DNA of 64,000 nt from Carnobacterium divergens DSM 20623. GTDB lineage: Bacteria > Bacillota > Bacilli > Lactobacillales > Carnobacteriaceae. The DNA lies in NCBI RefSeq assembly GCF_000744255.1, contig NZ_JQLO01000001.1:2418001-2482000 (forward strand), given 5' to 3'. Every line of letters begins with the position of its first letter. Position 1 is the first letter of the stretch. Shown here one piece after another: positions 43,392 through 53,462 of this stretch. Under the pieces are notes generated by a model. It did not search any database and was not told the origin of the DNA. It saw only the letters and a program-made list of their open reading frames with translations. Position numbers and translations under genes: made by a program.

Positions 43392-44219
43392 TTAAAAATT
43401 AAATTGAACTTCAACGCCGAAGTGATCAGATACTACAGGTTGATTGATTCCGTTAAAAATAACCACGGAAGAGCTAATTTCGATAGGTTGATTTGTAAAT
43501 ATATAATCAATTCGTAAGGCATCAGTGGCACTTTTCCAACCATCAATTGCCGCTGGAACCGTTATTCCGCTATCTTTTTCCTTAGCCTGTTGAAAAGTGT
43601 CAAGCCAATTTTCATGTAAAATTAAGTCATAGCCTTCATTTTTGACTGTAGCAGGACTGTTAAAATCTCCCATTAAGAAAGTTCGTGTGTTAGGCTCTGG
43701 CATGGCTGTTAACAAAGTAGCCCATTGTTCTTTGAAAGGATTCTTATTGTCATTCCACCAGCCAAAGTGAACGCTATAAAACCAAGCGGTTTGATTGTTT
43801 AAAGTTGTTTTGATGCCAATAACTTTTCTAGTTTGATAGTTTGTATAATCCGTTTCATTAGAAATAGTAAAAGAAGTCGTTGCTTCAATTGGTGTTAAGC
43901 TTAGTAAGGCGACGCCTTCATCAAATCGATCATACCCAATATGATTGGCTACCCAAGTCCAATCATATTGGAGCCCTTTTTTAGCCAATTGTTCTTGTAG
44001 TACGGCAGCAAAATTGTCCTGACGGAGTATTTTTTGGTTATCAACCTGATGAAAATGATTCTTTTTTTCAAGAGGAAGAGCGTTAATTGATTGGTTTACT
44101 TCTTGCAAGGCAATAACGTCATATTTTTTCTGAATTAACGTTTCAACAAGTAGCTCTAATTTTTCAAGAGCATGTTCTTCTAGCCAGCTGTGTGTATTAA
44201 GTGTCAACATTTTCATCAT
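43392..44219 (-). CDS. mapP: Maltose 6'-phosphate phosphatase MapP (endonuclease/exonuclease/phosphatase fold)
   Basis: The 275-residue protein has the EEP-family motifs LTLNTHSW, IALQEVNQS (metal Glu), YSVHFGWWND, LMGDFNSPA (Asp-x-Asn) and VSDHFGVEV (Asp-His). This fold alone does not show substrate. The place next to a maltose PTS and divergent from malP matches the Enterococcus faecalis mal locus. There MapP dephosphorylates maltose 6'-phosphate so that maltose phosphorylase can act. Its ATG overlaps the stop of malT by one base. Confidence 0.87.
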   Translation of the reverse strand: MMKMLTLNTHSWLEEHALEKLELLVETLIQKKYDVIALQEVNQSINALPLEKKNHFHQVDNQKILRQDNFAAVLQEQLAKKGLQYDWTWVANHIGYDRFDEGVALLSLTPIEATTSFTISNETDYTNYQTRKVIGIKTTLNNQTAWFYSVHFGWWNDNKNPFKEQWATLLTAMPEPNTRTFLMGDFNSPATVKNEGYDLILHENWLDTFQQAKEKDSGITVPAAIDGWKSATDALRIDYIFTNQPIEISSSVVIFNGINQPVVSDHFGVEVQFNF

Positions 44220-45865
44220 TACTTACCTAGCACGTCATTGATATCTGATTTTAAAACATCTGCTTTTGGTCCGTAAACAGCTTGAATTCCAGTATCTTTT
44301 TTAATTAAACCCAATGCCCCTAACATCGTCCATTCTGCTTCTGTCCCAACTAAAGTTGGATCTTTGACAGTGACACGAAGCCGCGTCATACAAGCATCTA
44401 CATCGACAATATTTTCTACCCCACCCAAAGCACTGATAATTCCTTGAACTTGTTGGTCCTCAGAGATATTTGGTTGAGATTCGCCATCCGTAGATCCGTT
44501 GCTATCGTCAATGTAATTTCCATTACGTCCAGGAGTTGCCATTTTGAAACGTCCAATTAAATAGTAAGCAACAAAATATGAAATGGCAAAGAATACTAAA
44601 CAACTAATCACATAATTGATAACATCCCCCGTTAACCCTGCTTTTACTGAAAGTGGCAAGCGAGTGATGAATTCTAGATTACCAAAAGAATGCACACGTA
44701 AGTGAATTAAGTCGGCTAAAGCGAATGAAGCACCTTGTATAACAGCGTAAACAGCGTATAAAGCAGGTGCTGCAAACATAAACATAAATTCTAAAGGTTC
44801 GGTAACGCCAGTTAAAAAGACAGCGATTGCTGCAGATAAGAAAATAGTTTTATATTTTGCACGTTTGTCTAAATCAACACGACGGTACATTGCAAAGGCA
44901 ATACCCATCAAGGTTCCAGAAGAACCAATCATTTGTCCGACTTTAAAACGAGCAGGAGTAACAGTTGTTAACAACTGTTGATAAGCAGAAGTATCGCCAG
45001 CATTTTTAAAATTCACTAAATCACTTGCCCATGCAAGCCATAGAGGGTCTTGACCAAAAACTTCTTTCCCTGCATTTACGCCTGACATAATAGTATATGT
45101 TCCCCCAAGTGCGGTGTAATTGATTGGAATTGTTAACATATGGTGCAGTCCGAATGGAAGCAATAAGCGTTCAAGAGTTCCATAGATAAAGGGTGCTAAC
45201 ACGGGAGCGGTTTCACTGCTGGTTGCAATCCATAACCCAAACTGGTTGATTCCTGTTTGGATAACTGGCCAAACGATGGCTAAAATAATAGCGATGATTA
45301 CTGACCACATGATTACGACAAAAGGAACGAAGCGCTTTCCATTAAAGAACGCTAAAGCATCTGGTAATTTGCGATAGTTGTAATACTTATTGTAAACAAT
45401 CGCTCCAACAAATCCCGAAATGATTCCGATAAAGACCCCCATATTTAAAGCGGGAGAGCCTAGTACAGAAGTAAAGTATCCGTTTACTAAAATCTTAGTG
45501 CCAAAAAGAGTGTGTGTAGTTGCATCTGGTTCAAGCAACATATCGCTTGTTACACCAAAAATGGAACCGGTTGTAATATTAATTAGAATAAATGCTAATA
45601 GTGCTGCAAAGGCACCACCTGCTTTTTCTTTTGCCCACGAACCTCCGATAGCTGCGGCAAAAAGGATATGCAAGTTTGTAATGACTGCCCATCCTAAATT
45701 TTCTACAACGCTTCCAATTGTGAGTACGAGATGAATATCCCCTCCTGCCAATGCGATAATCTTACCAATACTAATCATTAATCCAGCGGCTGGCATTACC
45801 GCAATAACAACCATTAAAGCTTTACCAAATTTTTGCCAAAATTCAAACGAGAACATCTTTTTCAT
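44219..45865 (-). CDS. malT: Maltose PTS permease EIICB (MalT)
   Basis: The 548-residue protein has a glucose-family EIIC domain with about ten membrane segments (about 1-440; MPAAGLMISIGKII, GVTEPLEFMFMFAAPALY). A Ser/Asp-rich linker and an EIIB domain follow (about 465-548; GGVENIVDVDACMTRLRVTV with the phospho-Cys). There is no EIIA domain, so EIIA of the glucose system probably serves. It takes up and phosphorylates maltose to maltose 6'-phosphate; the substrate is assigned by locus. AGAAGGAG precedes the ATG. It is read away from malP. Confidence 0.88.
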   Translation of the reverse strand: MKKMFSFEFWQKFGKALMVVIAVMPAAGLMISIGKIIALAGGDIHLVLTIGSVVENLGWAVITNLHILFAAAIGGSWAKEKAGGAFAALLAFILINITTGSIFGVTSDMLLEPDATTHTLFGTKILVNGYFTSVLGSPALNMGVFIGIISGFVGAIVYNKYYNYRKLPDALAFFNGKRFVPFVVIMWSVIIAIILAIVWPVIQTGINQFGLWIATSSETAPVLAPFIYGTLERLLLPFGLHHMLTIPINYTALGGTYTIMSGVNAGKEVFGQDPLWLAWASDLVNFKNAGDTSAYQQLLTTVTPARFKVGQMIGSSGTLMGIAFAMYRRVDLDKRAKYKTIFLSAAIAVFLTGVTEPLEFMFMFAAPALYAVYAVIQGASFALADLIHLRVHSFGNLEFITRLPLSVKAGLTGDVINYVISCLVFFAISYFVAYYLIGRFKMATPGRNGNYIDDSNGSTDGESQPNISEDQQVQGIISALGGVENIVDVDACMTRLRVTVKDPTLVGTEAEWTMLGALGLIKKDTGIQAVYGPKADVLKSDINDVLGK

Positions 45866-45931
45866 TTTATTGTTCGCTCCTTCTTTGTAGATGGGAATTT
45901 TTTATATAAGTAAAATTTATGAATATTTTGT

Positions 45932-45943
45932 GCAACCGGTTGC
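45932..45943. promoter_or_regulatory. MalR operator 1 (malT side)
   Basis: GCAACCGGTTGC is a perfect 12-bp palindrome of the LacI-family type. It lies just downstream of a minus-strand TATAAT (45947-45952), where a bound repressor would block malT transcription. Confidence 0.8.
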
Positions 45944-46019
45944 TTTGATTATAAACTGAACTGTTAGCAAATTGCAAGAGATAAATTTGTTGTCTGATGA
46001 ATAAATAAAATAAAAGGAA

Positions 46020-46049
46020 TTGACAAACGCAACCGGTTGCGTTTATGAT
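46020..46049 (+). promoter_or_regulatory. malP promoter with embedded MalR operator 2
   Basis: TTGACA (46020-46025) and TATGAT (46044-46049) are 18 bases apart. The spacer is filled by the palindrome AAACGCAACC/GGTTGCGTTT (46025-46044), which shares its core with operator 1, 97 bp away. A repressor at this place would exclude polymerase. Confidence 0.85.
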
Positions 46050-46102
46050 AAGGGTGTTGTAAGACCAAAAAAGATAAATACAAAGATAATGGAGGAATCA
46101 AC

Positions 46103-48379
46103 ATGACAATTGAACGTTTATTTGATATTGATGCTTGGAAGGTAAAAACAAATACACTAGATAAAGAAAATCGCCGGTTACAAGAAAGTTTGACAAGTTT
46201 AGGAAACGGATACATGGGGATGCGAGGCAACTTTGAAGAAAGCTATTCAGGAGATCATCATGAAGGGAATTACATTGCAGGCGTTTGGTATCCAGATAAA
46301 ACACGTGTAGGTTGGTGGAAAAATGGCTACCCAGAGTATTTTGGGAAAGTAATTAATTCAATTAACATTATTGCAATGGATATTTTGATTGACGGCAATG
46401 CAATTGATTTATTTACCGATCAAATAGAAGACTTTTTATTAGAATTAGATATGGAAAAAGGTGTGTTACGCCGAAGCTTTATCGTGAGTAAAAATGGAAA
46501 ACGTATTAAATTTGAATTTCAACGTTTTTTAAGTTTAGCAGTTAAAGAGTTATGTAGCATTCAAGTTATCGTAACAAATTTAGGTGAACCAGCCAAGATT
46601 GAGATTCAGTCACAATTAAATGGGGATGTCCGAAATCAAGATAGCAACTACGATGAAATGTTTTGGTTACCTGTTGAAGCAGCTTCGAATCGTTTAGTAG
46701 TAGAAACAAAGCCAAATGATTTTGGAATTGAGCAATTTACCGTTGCTGCTACAATGAGCAATACGGTTGAAGGTTTAGTAAAGACGACTGAAAAAATTGA
46801 AGAATTAACGGTTTCTGAATGTTTTTCGGGAAAATTAGAAACGAATCAAAAAGCTAGTTTGACAAAGAACATTATTGTCACTACATCAAGAGACTACGAT
46901 AAAGAGGCTGTTTTAAAAGCAGGGGAAGCGTTAATGGAAGAGAGTATCGTCCCTCACTCATTTGAAGAGCTAAAAACAGCGCATGAAAAAATCTGGGCAG
47001 ATAGATGGAAGTTAAGTGACGTTGAAATTGGCGGCGATGATGCACAGCAACAGGGAATTCGTTTTAACTTATTCCAACTGTTTTCTACCTATTATGGTGA
47101 AGATATGCGTTTAAATATTGGACCTAAAGGCTTTACTGGTGAAAAATATGGCGGTGCTACTTACTGGGATACTGAAGCGTATGCTGTACCGTTGTATTTA
47201 GCATTAGCAGACCCATCCGTTAGTAAAAATCTCTTGAAATACCGCTATGAACAGTTACCTGGTGCGTACCATAATGCAAAACAACAAGGCTTAGCAGGTG
47301 CGTTGTATCCAATGGTTACTTTTACAGGAATCGAGTGCCACAATGAATGGGAAATTACATTCGAAGAAATTCATCGTAACGGTGCGATTGCTTATGCCAT
47401 TTATAACTATACTAATTACACAGGAGACCATAGCTATGTAGCAAATGAAGGCATGGATGTTTTAGTTGGAATCAGTCGTTTTTGGGCAGATCGCGTTCAT
47501 TTTTCAGCAACTAAAAAACAGTATATGATTCACGGTGTGACGGGACCAAATGAATATGAAAATAATATCAATAATAATTGGTATACAAATAAGTTAGCCA
47601 CTTGGACGTTAGCTTACACACTAGAAAAATTACAAACTGCAGATAAAGAGGCAGTAAATCGTACGAATGTAACAGAAGAAGAAAAACAAAAATGGCAAGA
47701 TATCATTGAGAAAATGTACTATCCTTATGATGCAGAAAGAGATGTTTTTGTTCAACATGATACGTTTTTAGATAAGGAATTAATGCCAGTTAGTCAATTA
47801 GCAAAAACAGATTTGCCAATCAATCAAAACTGGTCGTGGGATAAAATTTTACGTTCATGTTTTATTAAGCAAGCAGATGTTTTACAAGGAATTTATTTCT
47901 TTAATAACCAATTTACTAAAGCTGAAAAGCAACGGAATTTTGATTTTTACGAGCCAATGACGGTTCATGAGTCAAGCTTGTCACCATCTGTTCATGCTAT
48001 TTTAGCAGCAGAATTAGAAATGTCTGAAAAGGCAGTTGAACTATACGCGCGAACTGCACGCCTAGATCTAGATAACTACAATAATGATACGGAAGATGGT
48101 CTACACATTACCTCGATGACAGGAAGCTGGTTAACGATTGTTGAAGGCTTTGCAGGAATGCGAACATTTGCAGACACGCTTTCCTTTAAACCGTTTGTAC
48201 CAGCAGATTGGGACTACTATCGTTTCCATATCAATTATCGTGGTCGTTTAATCTTTATTGAAGTGAACCAAACTGAAACCAGTTTGACATTACTATCCGG
48301 CGAGCCGTTGACATTAAACTTATACGATGAAGTGGTTGAATTAGTGACTAAATTAACAGTTCCAACTTATCAAGTCTAA
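46103..48379 (+). CDS. malP: Maltose phosphorylase, GH65
   Basis: The 758-residue protein has the GH65 layout: N-terminal beta-sandwich, (alpha/alpha)6 barrel and C-terminal beta-sheet. Markers are [10 protein letters not shown], the catalytic-acid region [12 protein letters not shown], and KQADVLQG. It splits maltose with phosphate into beta-glucose 1-phosphate and glucose in the cytosol. GGAGG precedes the ATG. It heads malP-pgmB-galM-malR. Confidence 0.93.
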   Translation: MTIERLFDIDAWKVKTNTLDKENRRLQESLTSLGNGYMGMRGNFEESYSGDHHEGNYIAGVWYPDKTRVGWWKNGYPEYFGKVINSINIIAMDILIDGNAIDLFTDQIEDFLLELDMEKGVLRRSFIVSKNGKRIKFEFQRFLSLAVKELCSIQVIVTNLGEPAKIEIQSQLNGDVRNQDSNYDEMFWLPVEAASNRLVVETKPNDFGIEQFTVAATMSNTVEGLVKTTEKIEELTVSECFSGKLETNQKASLTKNIIVTTSRDYDKEAVLKAGEALMEESIVPHSFEELKTAHEKIWADRWKLSDVEIGGDDAQQQGIRFNLFQLFSTYYGEDMRLNIGPKGFTGEKYGGATYWDTEAYAVPLYLALADPSVSKNLLKYRYEQLPGAYHNAKQQGLAGALYPMVTFTGIECHNEWEITFEEIHRNGAIAYAIYNYTNYTGDHSYVANEGMDVLVGISRFWADRVHFSATKKQYMIHGVTGPNEYENNINNNWYTNKLATWTLAYTLEKLQTADKEAVNRTNVTEEEKQKWQDIIEKMYYPYDAERDVFVQHDTFLDKELMPVSQLAKTDLPINQNWSWDKILRSCFIKQADVLQGIYFFNNQFTKAEKQRNFDFYEPMTVHESSLSPSVHAILAAELEMSEKAVELYARTARLDLDNYNNDTEDGLHITSMTGSWLTIVEGFAGMRTFADTLSFKPFVPADWDYYRFHINYRGRLIFIEVNQTETSLTLLSGEPLTLNLYDEVVELVTKLTVPTYQV

Positions 48380-48426
48380 AAGCATTTTACTTGTGGAAAA
48401 TAAATGATAGAATAGGATGAACTAGT

Positions 48427-49098
48427 ATGAAAGCAGTATTATTTGATTTAGATGGTGTCATTACAGATACCGCCCATTATCATTACAAAGCATGGCGCTG
48501 GTTAGGGGAAGAAATTGGCGTGGTGGTAGATGAAGCTTTTAATGAAGAGTTAAAAGGAATTAGCCGCTCAGAATCTCTTGAAAAAATTCTTGAAAAAGGG
48601 AATTTGACAACTAAATATACTCAAACTGAAAAAAATGAATTGACTACCAAAAAAAATGATGTCTACCAAAAAATGATTGAAGAAATGACGCCAAATGATC
48701 TTTTACCAGGCATTCAAGAGTTGTTGCTTGATTTAAAAGAAAAGCAGTTGAAAATAGGTTTAGCTTCAGCAAGTCAAAATGGTCCGTTTATCTTAGCAAA
48801 ATTAAATATTGCCGATTTATTTGATACAATCGTTGATCCAACAACTTTAAAAGCAGGGAAGCCTGCACCAGATATCTTTATTCAAGGTGCAAAACAGCTA
48901 GCGATTGCTCCGGTTGATTGTGTAGGAGTGGAAGATGCTATTGCGGGAGTATCGGCGATTTGTGCAGCAAATATGGCGGCAGTTGGTGTAGGAGATGCAG
49001 TGCAATTAAAAGAAGCAACGAAGGTTGTTCCTACAACGGATTTATTGACGTATCCTTTATTAGAAAAAACATGGCAGGACTACCGGAATGAAGGTTAA
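48427..49098 (+). CDS. pgmB: beta-Phosphoglucomutase
   Basis: The 223-residue HAD-family enzyme has the nucleophile DLDGVITDTAHYH, the cap-domain GISRSESLEKIL, ASASQNG, KAGKPAPDIF and the metal-binding VEDAIAGV. It converts beta-glucose 1-phosphate from MalP to glucose 6-phosphate. It overlaps the next gene by 11 bp. Confidence 0.94.
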   Translation: MKAVLFDLDGVITDTAHYHYKAWRWLGEEIGVVVDEAFNEELKGISRSESLEKILEKGNLTTKYTQTEKNELTTKKNDVYQKMIEEMTPNDLLPGIQELLLDLKEKQLKIGLASASQNGPFILAKLNIADLFDTIVDPTTLKAGKPAPDIFIQGAKQLAIAPVDCVGVEDAIAGVSAICAANMAAVGVGDAVQLKEATKVVPTTDLLTYPLLEKTWQDYRNEG

Positions 49099-50110
49099 TA
49101 CAGAAACCATTTTGCTTCATCCAAAAGGTAAAATTGAATCGTATACGCTTGATAATGAAGCTGGTTTTTCTGTAACGCTGTTGAACTACGGTGGTCGTCT
49201 AACGGCCATCAATGTTCCAGACCGAGATGGATTCAGTGAAAATGTTGTGTTGAATTTAGAAAATATTGACGGTTATCTAGCGGATCAAGCTTATTTTGGT
49301 GCACTTGTTGGCCCGGTTGCTGGGCGCATCCGAAATGGAAAATGGAAGGCACACCAGCTTACACAAAATCAATTTCCACATCATATCCATGGAGGAGGAG
49401 CAGGTTTTCACCAACAAATTTGGCATAGTGTTCCTTTTGTAACAGAGGAAGAATGTGGTATTCAGTTAAGCTTGGTTTTACCTGACGGAACAGATGGTTA
49501 TCCAGGAGAGTTGCAATTACGTGCTACGTATACGATTACGAAAAATCAAGAACTGAAGCTAGAAATGGTAGGAAGTAGCAATCAAGAAACGTTATTTAAT
49601 CCAACCAATCATGCGTACTTCAATTTAAGTGGAAATGGAAAAGAAAAAATTTCAACGCATATTTTGCAAATAGCTAGTGATCAAGTAGCTGAGTTGGATC
49701 ATGAAAAAATTCCTACAGGACGTCTTATGGATGTTGAAGGTACTAATTTTGATTTTCAATCGCCAAAGCTGTTAGCTAGGCAATTTTTTAAACAGCCACA
49801 GGGCTATGACGATGCGTTTAAACTAAAACATAAAGAGGGGCAACCTCAGCTTTACTTGGCGGATCCAAAGAGCAAACGGAAAATGGAAATCACCACCAGT
49901 GAAGAAAGTGTTGTAGTATTTACAACAACAAATATGGACGAGAATTACGTTGTTTGCAATCAAAAGATGTCTAGTCACTTAGGGATTGCGATTGAACCAC
50001 AAGGATTACCCGATGCTGTTCATCATTCAAATTTCCAATCGATTCTATTACAGCCAGGTATTCCTAAAAAACATCAGACGATTTATCAATTTGGTTTGAT
50101 AGACGAATAA
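49088..50110 (+). CDS. galM: Aldose 1-epimerase (mutarotase)
   Basis: The 340-residue protein has the galactose-mutarotase motifs NYGGRLTAINVPDRDG, FPHHIHGGG (His), NPTNHAYFNLSG (His) and GIAIEPQGLPD (catalytic Glu). It equilibrates the anomers of glucose released from maltose. The same gene is called malM in the equivalent Enterococcus locus. It is translated from inside the end of pgmB. Confidence 0.92.
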   Translation: MKVNTETILLHPKGKIESYTLDNEAGFSVTLLNYGGRLTAINVPDRDGFSENVVLNLENIDGYLADQAYFGALVGPVAGRIRNGKWKAHQLTQNQFPHHIHGGGAGFHQQIWHSVPFVTEEECGIQLSLVLPDGTDGYPGELQLRATYTITKNQELKLEMVGSSNQETLFNPTNHAYFNLSGNGKEKISTHILQIASDQVAELDHEKIPTGRLMDVEGTNFDFQSPKLLARQFFKQPQGYDDAFKLKHKEGQPQLYLADPKSKRKMEITTSEESVVVFTTTNMDENYVVCNQKMSSHLGIAIEPQGLPDAVHHSNFQSILLQPGIPKKHQTIYQFGLIDE

Positions 50111-50128
50111 TAAAAAGGAGTTAAAAAA

Positions 50129-51154
50129 ATGGCAGTTACAATCAAAGACGTTGCAAAAAAAGCTGGCGTTGCTACATCTACTGTTTCCAGAACGATTCAA
50201 GATCACAGTAGTATTAGCGAAAAAACAAAAATAAAAGTTCGTCAGGCGATGGCGGATTTGGGGTATGTGCCAAATTTTTCAGCTCAAAGTTTAGCTAGTA
50301 AGACGACTAAAACGATTGGAGTAATTATGCCAGTTTCAGACGGTGTTGCATTTCAAAATCCATTCTTTTTAGAAGTAATTCGTGAAATTAGCAAAGTGTG
50401 TAACGAAAAACACTACATGGTGTCTCTTGCTTCAGGAAAAGATACTGGTGAATTATTAGAGAGCATTAAAATGATGGCACGTCGTGGAACGGTTGATGGT
50501 TTTATTGTTTTGTATTCTACGTGGGAAGATCAAATTATTGAATATTTACATGAAGCGAACTTGATCTATGCAATGGTTGGTCGCCCGTATCTCTTTGAAA
50601 ATGAAACATTGTATGTAGATAACGATAATAGATTGTCTGGAAAAGACGCGACAAATTACTTGCTTCAAAAGGGACACACTCAAATTGGGTATGTGGGGGA
50701 TGATTTGGATCAAGTAGTTACGATTGAACGGATGGCGGGTTTTCGAGATGCGTTGCAAGAAGCAGGAATCGCTATTAATCCACAACAATCTATTTTAATG
50801 ACAGATTCTGACAATGCAACTGTTACACAGCCATTAGAAAAGTTATTTGAACATCAAAAAACGGCACCGACGGCTTTAGTAGTTAGCGATGATATGCTTG
50901 CGGTAACAGTGATGCAACGGTTATTAATGTTAGGCTACCAAGTTCCGATGGATGTTTCAATTATTAGTTTCAATAACTCGATTTTTGCCAAAATGGCCTA
51001 TCCTAAATTAACTTCGATTGATATTAATGTTCCGCAACTTGGTCAACAAGTCGCACTGAAATTGATTGATAAAATTGAAGAAAAAGAAGCACCGTTTGTA
51101 AAAATGATTATTCCTCATGAAATTATTGAACGGGAAACAGTAGCTTCGAAATAA
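50129..51154 (+). CDS. malR: LacI-family maltose repressor MalR
   Basis: The 341-residue regulator has an N-terminal helix-turn-helix (TIKDVAKKAGVATSTVSRTI) and hinge (YVPNFSAQSLAS), then a periplasmic-binding-like sugar domain (GVIMPVSDG...DGFIVLYST...VSDDMLAVTVM...PKLTSIDINV). It should bind the GCAACCGGTTGC palindromes before malT and malP. AAAAGGAG precedes the ATG. It ends the operon. Confidence 0.92.
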   Translation: MAVTIKDVAKKAGVATSTVSRTIQDHSSISEKTKIKVRQAMADLGYVPNFSAQSLASKTTKTIGVIMPVSDGVAFQNPFFLEVIREISKVCNEKHYMVSLASGKDTGELLESIKMMARRGTVDGFIVLYSTWEDQIIEYLHEANLIYAMVGRPYLFENETLYVDNDNRLSGKDATNYLLQKGHTQIGYVGDDLDQVVTIERMAGFRDALQEAGIAINPQQSILMTDSDNATVTQPLEKLFEHQKTAPTALVVSDDMLAVTVMQRLLMLGYQVPMDVSIISFNNSIFAKMAYPKLTSIDINVPQLGQQVALKLIDKIEEKEAPFVKMIIPHEIIERETVASK

Positions 51155-51180
51155 CACTTTTTTAATAAGAGTGTTTTTTT
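51153..51180 (+). terminator. Terminator of the mal operon
   Basis: AACACT pairs with AGTGTT around a short loop with adjacent AAG, followed by T-run. Confidence 0.7.
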
Positions 51181-51279
51181 TGGAATTATAAATAATCAAT
51201 GTTATTGATGTTTATAAAAAGCTATGTCAAACTATTAAAAGGGCAATTATGCCTAATGAACAAAGGGGGATTTTAATCG

Positions 51280-52071
51280 ATGAAACAATGTGAAAAATGT
51301 CAAACCGAATTAACTGAAGAGCAGGATGTTTGTCCAAATTGTAGTGAAGACAAAGAGAGGACAGATTTGTTACAAGAAGAGATTGTTTCAGAAAAAGGAG
51401 CAGATGAGCCCGATACAGGAAATGTTGATTCAGCAGTTATTAAAGAACATGCTCATCATTACTGGTCGTATTTACGTCAAACCTTGAAAACACCATTAAA
51501 AAAAGACAATGCAGGTCAATGGTGGTATGGTCTGGTTTCAGTTGGATTGATTTCATTATTTACAGCATTTTGTATGGCACGATTAGTTTCAGCTTCTCCA
51601 TACAGTGGACTTTTTTCTGATAGTAACATGATGGGAACACTAGGAATATTCTTTAAAATTTTTATTGCAACAGGGATTCAATTATCGTTACTAGCAGGTG
51701 TATCCTATGGGTTTAATCATTTAGTGATGAAAAATGAGATGGAGTGGAAAACATTTTCATTGTATTTCTTTAATTTATTGAATGGTTCAATTATTGTAAC
51801 AGCAATCATGGCTATTTTAAGTATTATTGGTTATTCCGTTTTAGATATCATTACGTACTTAGCGATCTTTAATTTAATGCTTTATTTTGTTGCATTTTTA
51901 GTAACGATCGTTTTCAATGAAAATAAAAGTCGCTTGGATACCTTTTACCTAGCCTTAGCTAGTGGTGCAGTAGCAGGTGCGGTTCTGTTATTCTTTGTTC
52001 GAATTATTTTTGCTAGTTTATTAGGATCGTTCTTTAAAAAAAAGAAAAACATTAGACAATTAGTTGTCTAA
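51280..52071 (+). CDS. Zinc-ribbon membrane protein
   Basis: The 263-residue protein has an N-terminal zinc ribbon ([18 protein letters not shown], four Cys) and an acidic linker. Five or so membrane segments follow from about residue 85 ([39 protein letters not shown]) and a Lys-rich end. It is of the DUF6574/zinc-ribbon membrane type seen in many lactic acid bacteria; the function is unknown. AAAGGGGGA precedes the ATG. Its last 12 bp overlap the convergent dfsB-like gene. Confidence 0.7.
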   Translation: MKQCEKCQTELTEEQDVCPNCSEDKERTDLLQEEIVSEKGADEPDTGNVDSAVIKEHAHHYWSYLRQTLKTPLKKDNAGQWWYGLVSVGLISLFTAFCMARLVSASPYSGLFSDSNMMGTLGIFFKIFIATGIQLSLLAGVSYGFNHLVMKNEMEWKTFSLYFFNLLNGSIIVTAIMAILSIIGYSVLDIITYLAIFNLMLYFVAFLVTIVFNENKSRLDTFYLALASGAVAGAVLLFFVRIIFASLLGSFFKKKKNIRQLVV

Positions 52072-52079
52072 TGTTTTTT
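52046..52079. terminator. Terminator inside two overlapping gene ends
   Basis: AACATTAGACAA and TTGTCTAATGTT pair with A- and T-runs. The stem contains the stop codons of both convergent genes, so terminator and coding ends share the same bases. Confidence 0.85.
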
Positions 52080-52590
52080 CAATTAAAACGCTTTTTTTCC
52101 ACTTGCGAATTTTTGTTCTAAAGTTTGTAAAAGGAGCTACTGTGTTAATATGAATCCATTTCCAAACAGGCCACATCGCTTTAGTAGTTGCCCAAGAACG
52201 CTGATTAGGTAAGAATAGTTCATCATCAGAAAAGGATTCTATAAGTGTGTAAAGTTCGTTTAATGAATCTTGTAATAATTTTCTTTGCATAGTCAAGGGC
52301 AGGTTCCCATATTTATCATAAAAAGATTGATAAAGTCCGCCTAAATTATTCCATTTATAATCAGGAGTTGGAGTGGTTACGTGGAGACCTTTTTGCTCTG
52401 CTGTTTCCCAGCTAAGAAGGAGCTGAATCCAACCAATTTGATAAGATAAATTTTCGGAAGGGGTGCGGTCAACTTCTTCAATTCGGGTGTTTTTTAAAGT
52501 TTCGGGAATAGCGTCGAATTCGGAATCGTATTTTACGTGTTTTTTTTTGATTTCATCGAGTAAGTCTTGTTTTGTTTCATAGTTTTTCAT
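52060..52590 (-). CDS. ClbS/DfsB-family four-helix protein
   Basis: The 176-residue protein has the DUF1706 pattern: [35 protein letters not shown], and [28 protein letters not shown]. Some members (ClbS) hydrolyse colibactin and protect DNA, and others have a DinB-like fold of unknown activity. AGGAGG precedes the ATG. Single gene. Confidence 0.85.
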   Translation of the reverse strand: MKNYETKQDLLDEIKKKHVKYDSEFDAIPETLKNTRIEEVDRTPSENLSYQIGWIQLLLSWETAEQKGLHVTTPTPDYKWNNLGGLYQSFYDKYGNLPLTMQRKLLQDSLNELYTLIESFSDDELFLPNQRSWATTKAMWPVWKWIHINTVAPFTNFRTKIRKWKKSVLIEKTLDN

Positions 52591-52704
52591 TGTGTACCTC
52601 CTATATAGAATGGTTATAGGTTTATTGTAAACCTTCCCATTGTGTAAGAGTCAACTCTTATTTTATCAAAAAATGTTATAATAGATCAAAAAGGAAGTGT
52701 GGAA

Positions 52705-53211
52705 TTGGATTACTTTAAAGAGTGTATGTTGCAAATCGATTCGATTTTCTATTGTCCGAATCAATTTGTGGTGAAAAACTTAGCTGAAGAAGTGCAGAAT
52801 AGGGAGTATGCTGGTGGCGTTTTCCAATTAAATCAACTATCGATTCGTTTTCGGGTTGCTAAAATCACTCCAACAAAAATTGGACAGTTTGTTGCATTTT
52901 GGGAGAAAGATCCTTTAAATAAAAATCAAGCTTTTCATGAAAAGGAAAGTCCAGATTTGTTAGTAGTGACAACTTTTCTTGGAGAGAGAATAGGTCAATT
53001 TGTCTTTCCTAAAGGTGTTTTGATAGAGCAACATATTTTACGGACAGATTCACAAAAAGGGAAAATGGCCATGCGGGTTTATCCAAGTTGGGATTCTCCA
53101 ACTAGCAAACAAGCCCAAGTAACACAAAAATGGCAGCTAGACTATTTTGTTGAATTTACAGACAATCGGGACAGCTTTAAAGCACGTCTTGAAGCGTTAT
53201 ATGGAAGGTAA
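52705..53211 (+). CDS. MepB family protein
   Basis: The 168-residue protein has the MepB pattern FQLNQLSIRFRVAKITPTK, GQFVAFWEKD, FVFPKGVLIEQHIL and GKMAMRVYPSWDSPTSKQA. MepB is encoded near the MepA efflux pump in Staphylococcus aureus, but its function is not known. A GTG at 52699 is too near AAGGAA; the TTG at 52705 has better spacing. There are no efflux genes nearby. Confidence 0.82.
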   Translation: MDYFKECMLQIDSIFYCPNQFVVKNLAEEVQNREYAGGVFQLNQLSIRFRVAKITPTKIGQFVAFWEKDPLNKNQAFHEKESPDLLVVTTFLGERIGQFVFPKGVLIEQHILRTDSQKGKMAMRVYPSWDSPTSKQAQVTQKWQLDYFVEFTDNRDSFKARLEALYGR

Positions 53212-53462
53212 CTAAAGTCTGTAGATGCAGTTGGAATCGTTTTTTCATTGTTTTTAATCTAAGAAATACATGAGTTTAGTATGAGTCTTTATTAACCAAA
53301 TAACTGAAAAGCCTAATTAAATAGCTTTTTTTTTATTTTGGTTGTGGATGAATTCTTATTCAAAAGAGCTTATTGGTCTATCAGAAAAAAGGAGCATCAT
53401 TTTTTATTTTTTTATGTTATAATTGACACATTGTTTACCTACGTAAAATGGAGGATTGTCTC

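Noticed and set aside
43392-44219. Assignment as a DNA endonuclease from the fold
   Set aside because: The EEP fold covers many phosphatases, and the gene order with malT and malP points to MapP.
46110-46304. Minus-strand frames inside malP
   Set aside because: They have no ribosome site and lie fully within a clear, conserved gene on the other strand.
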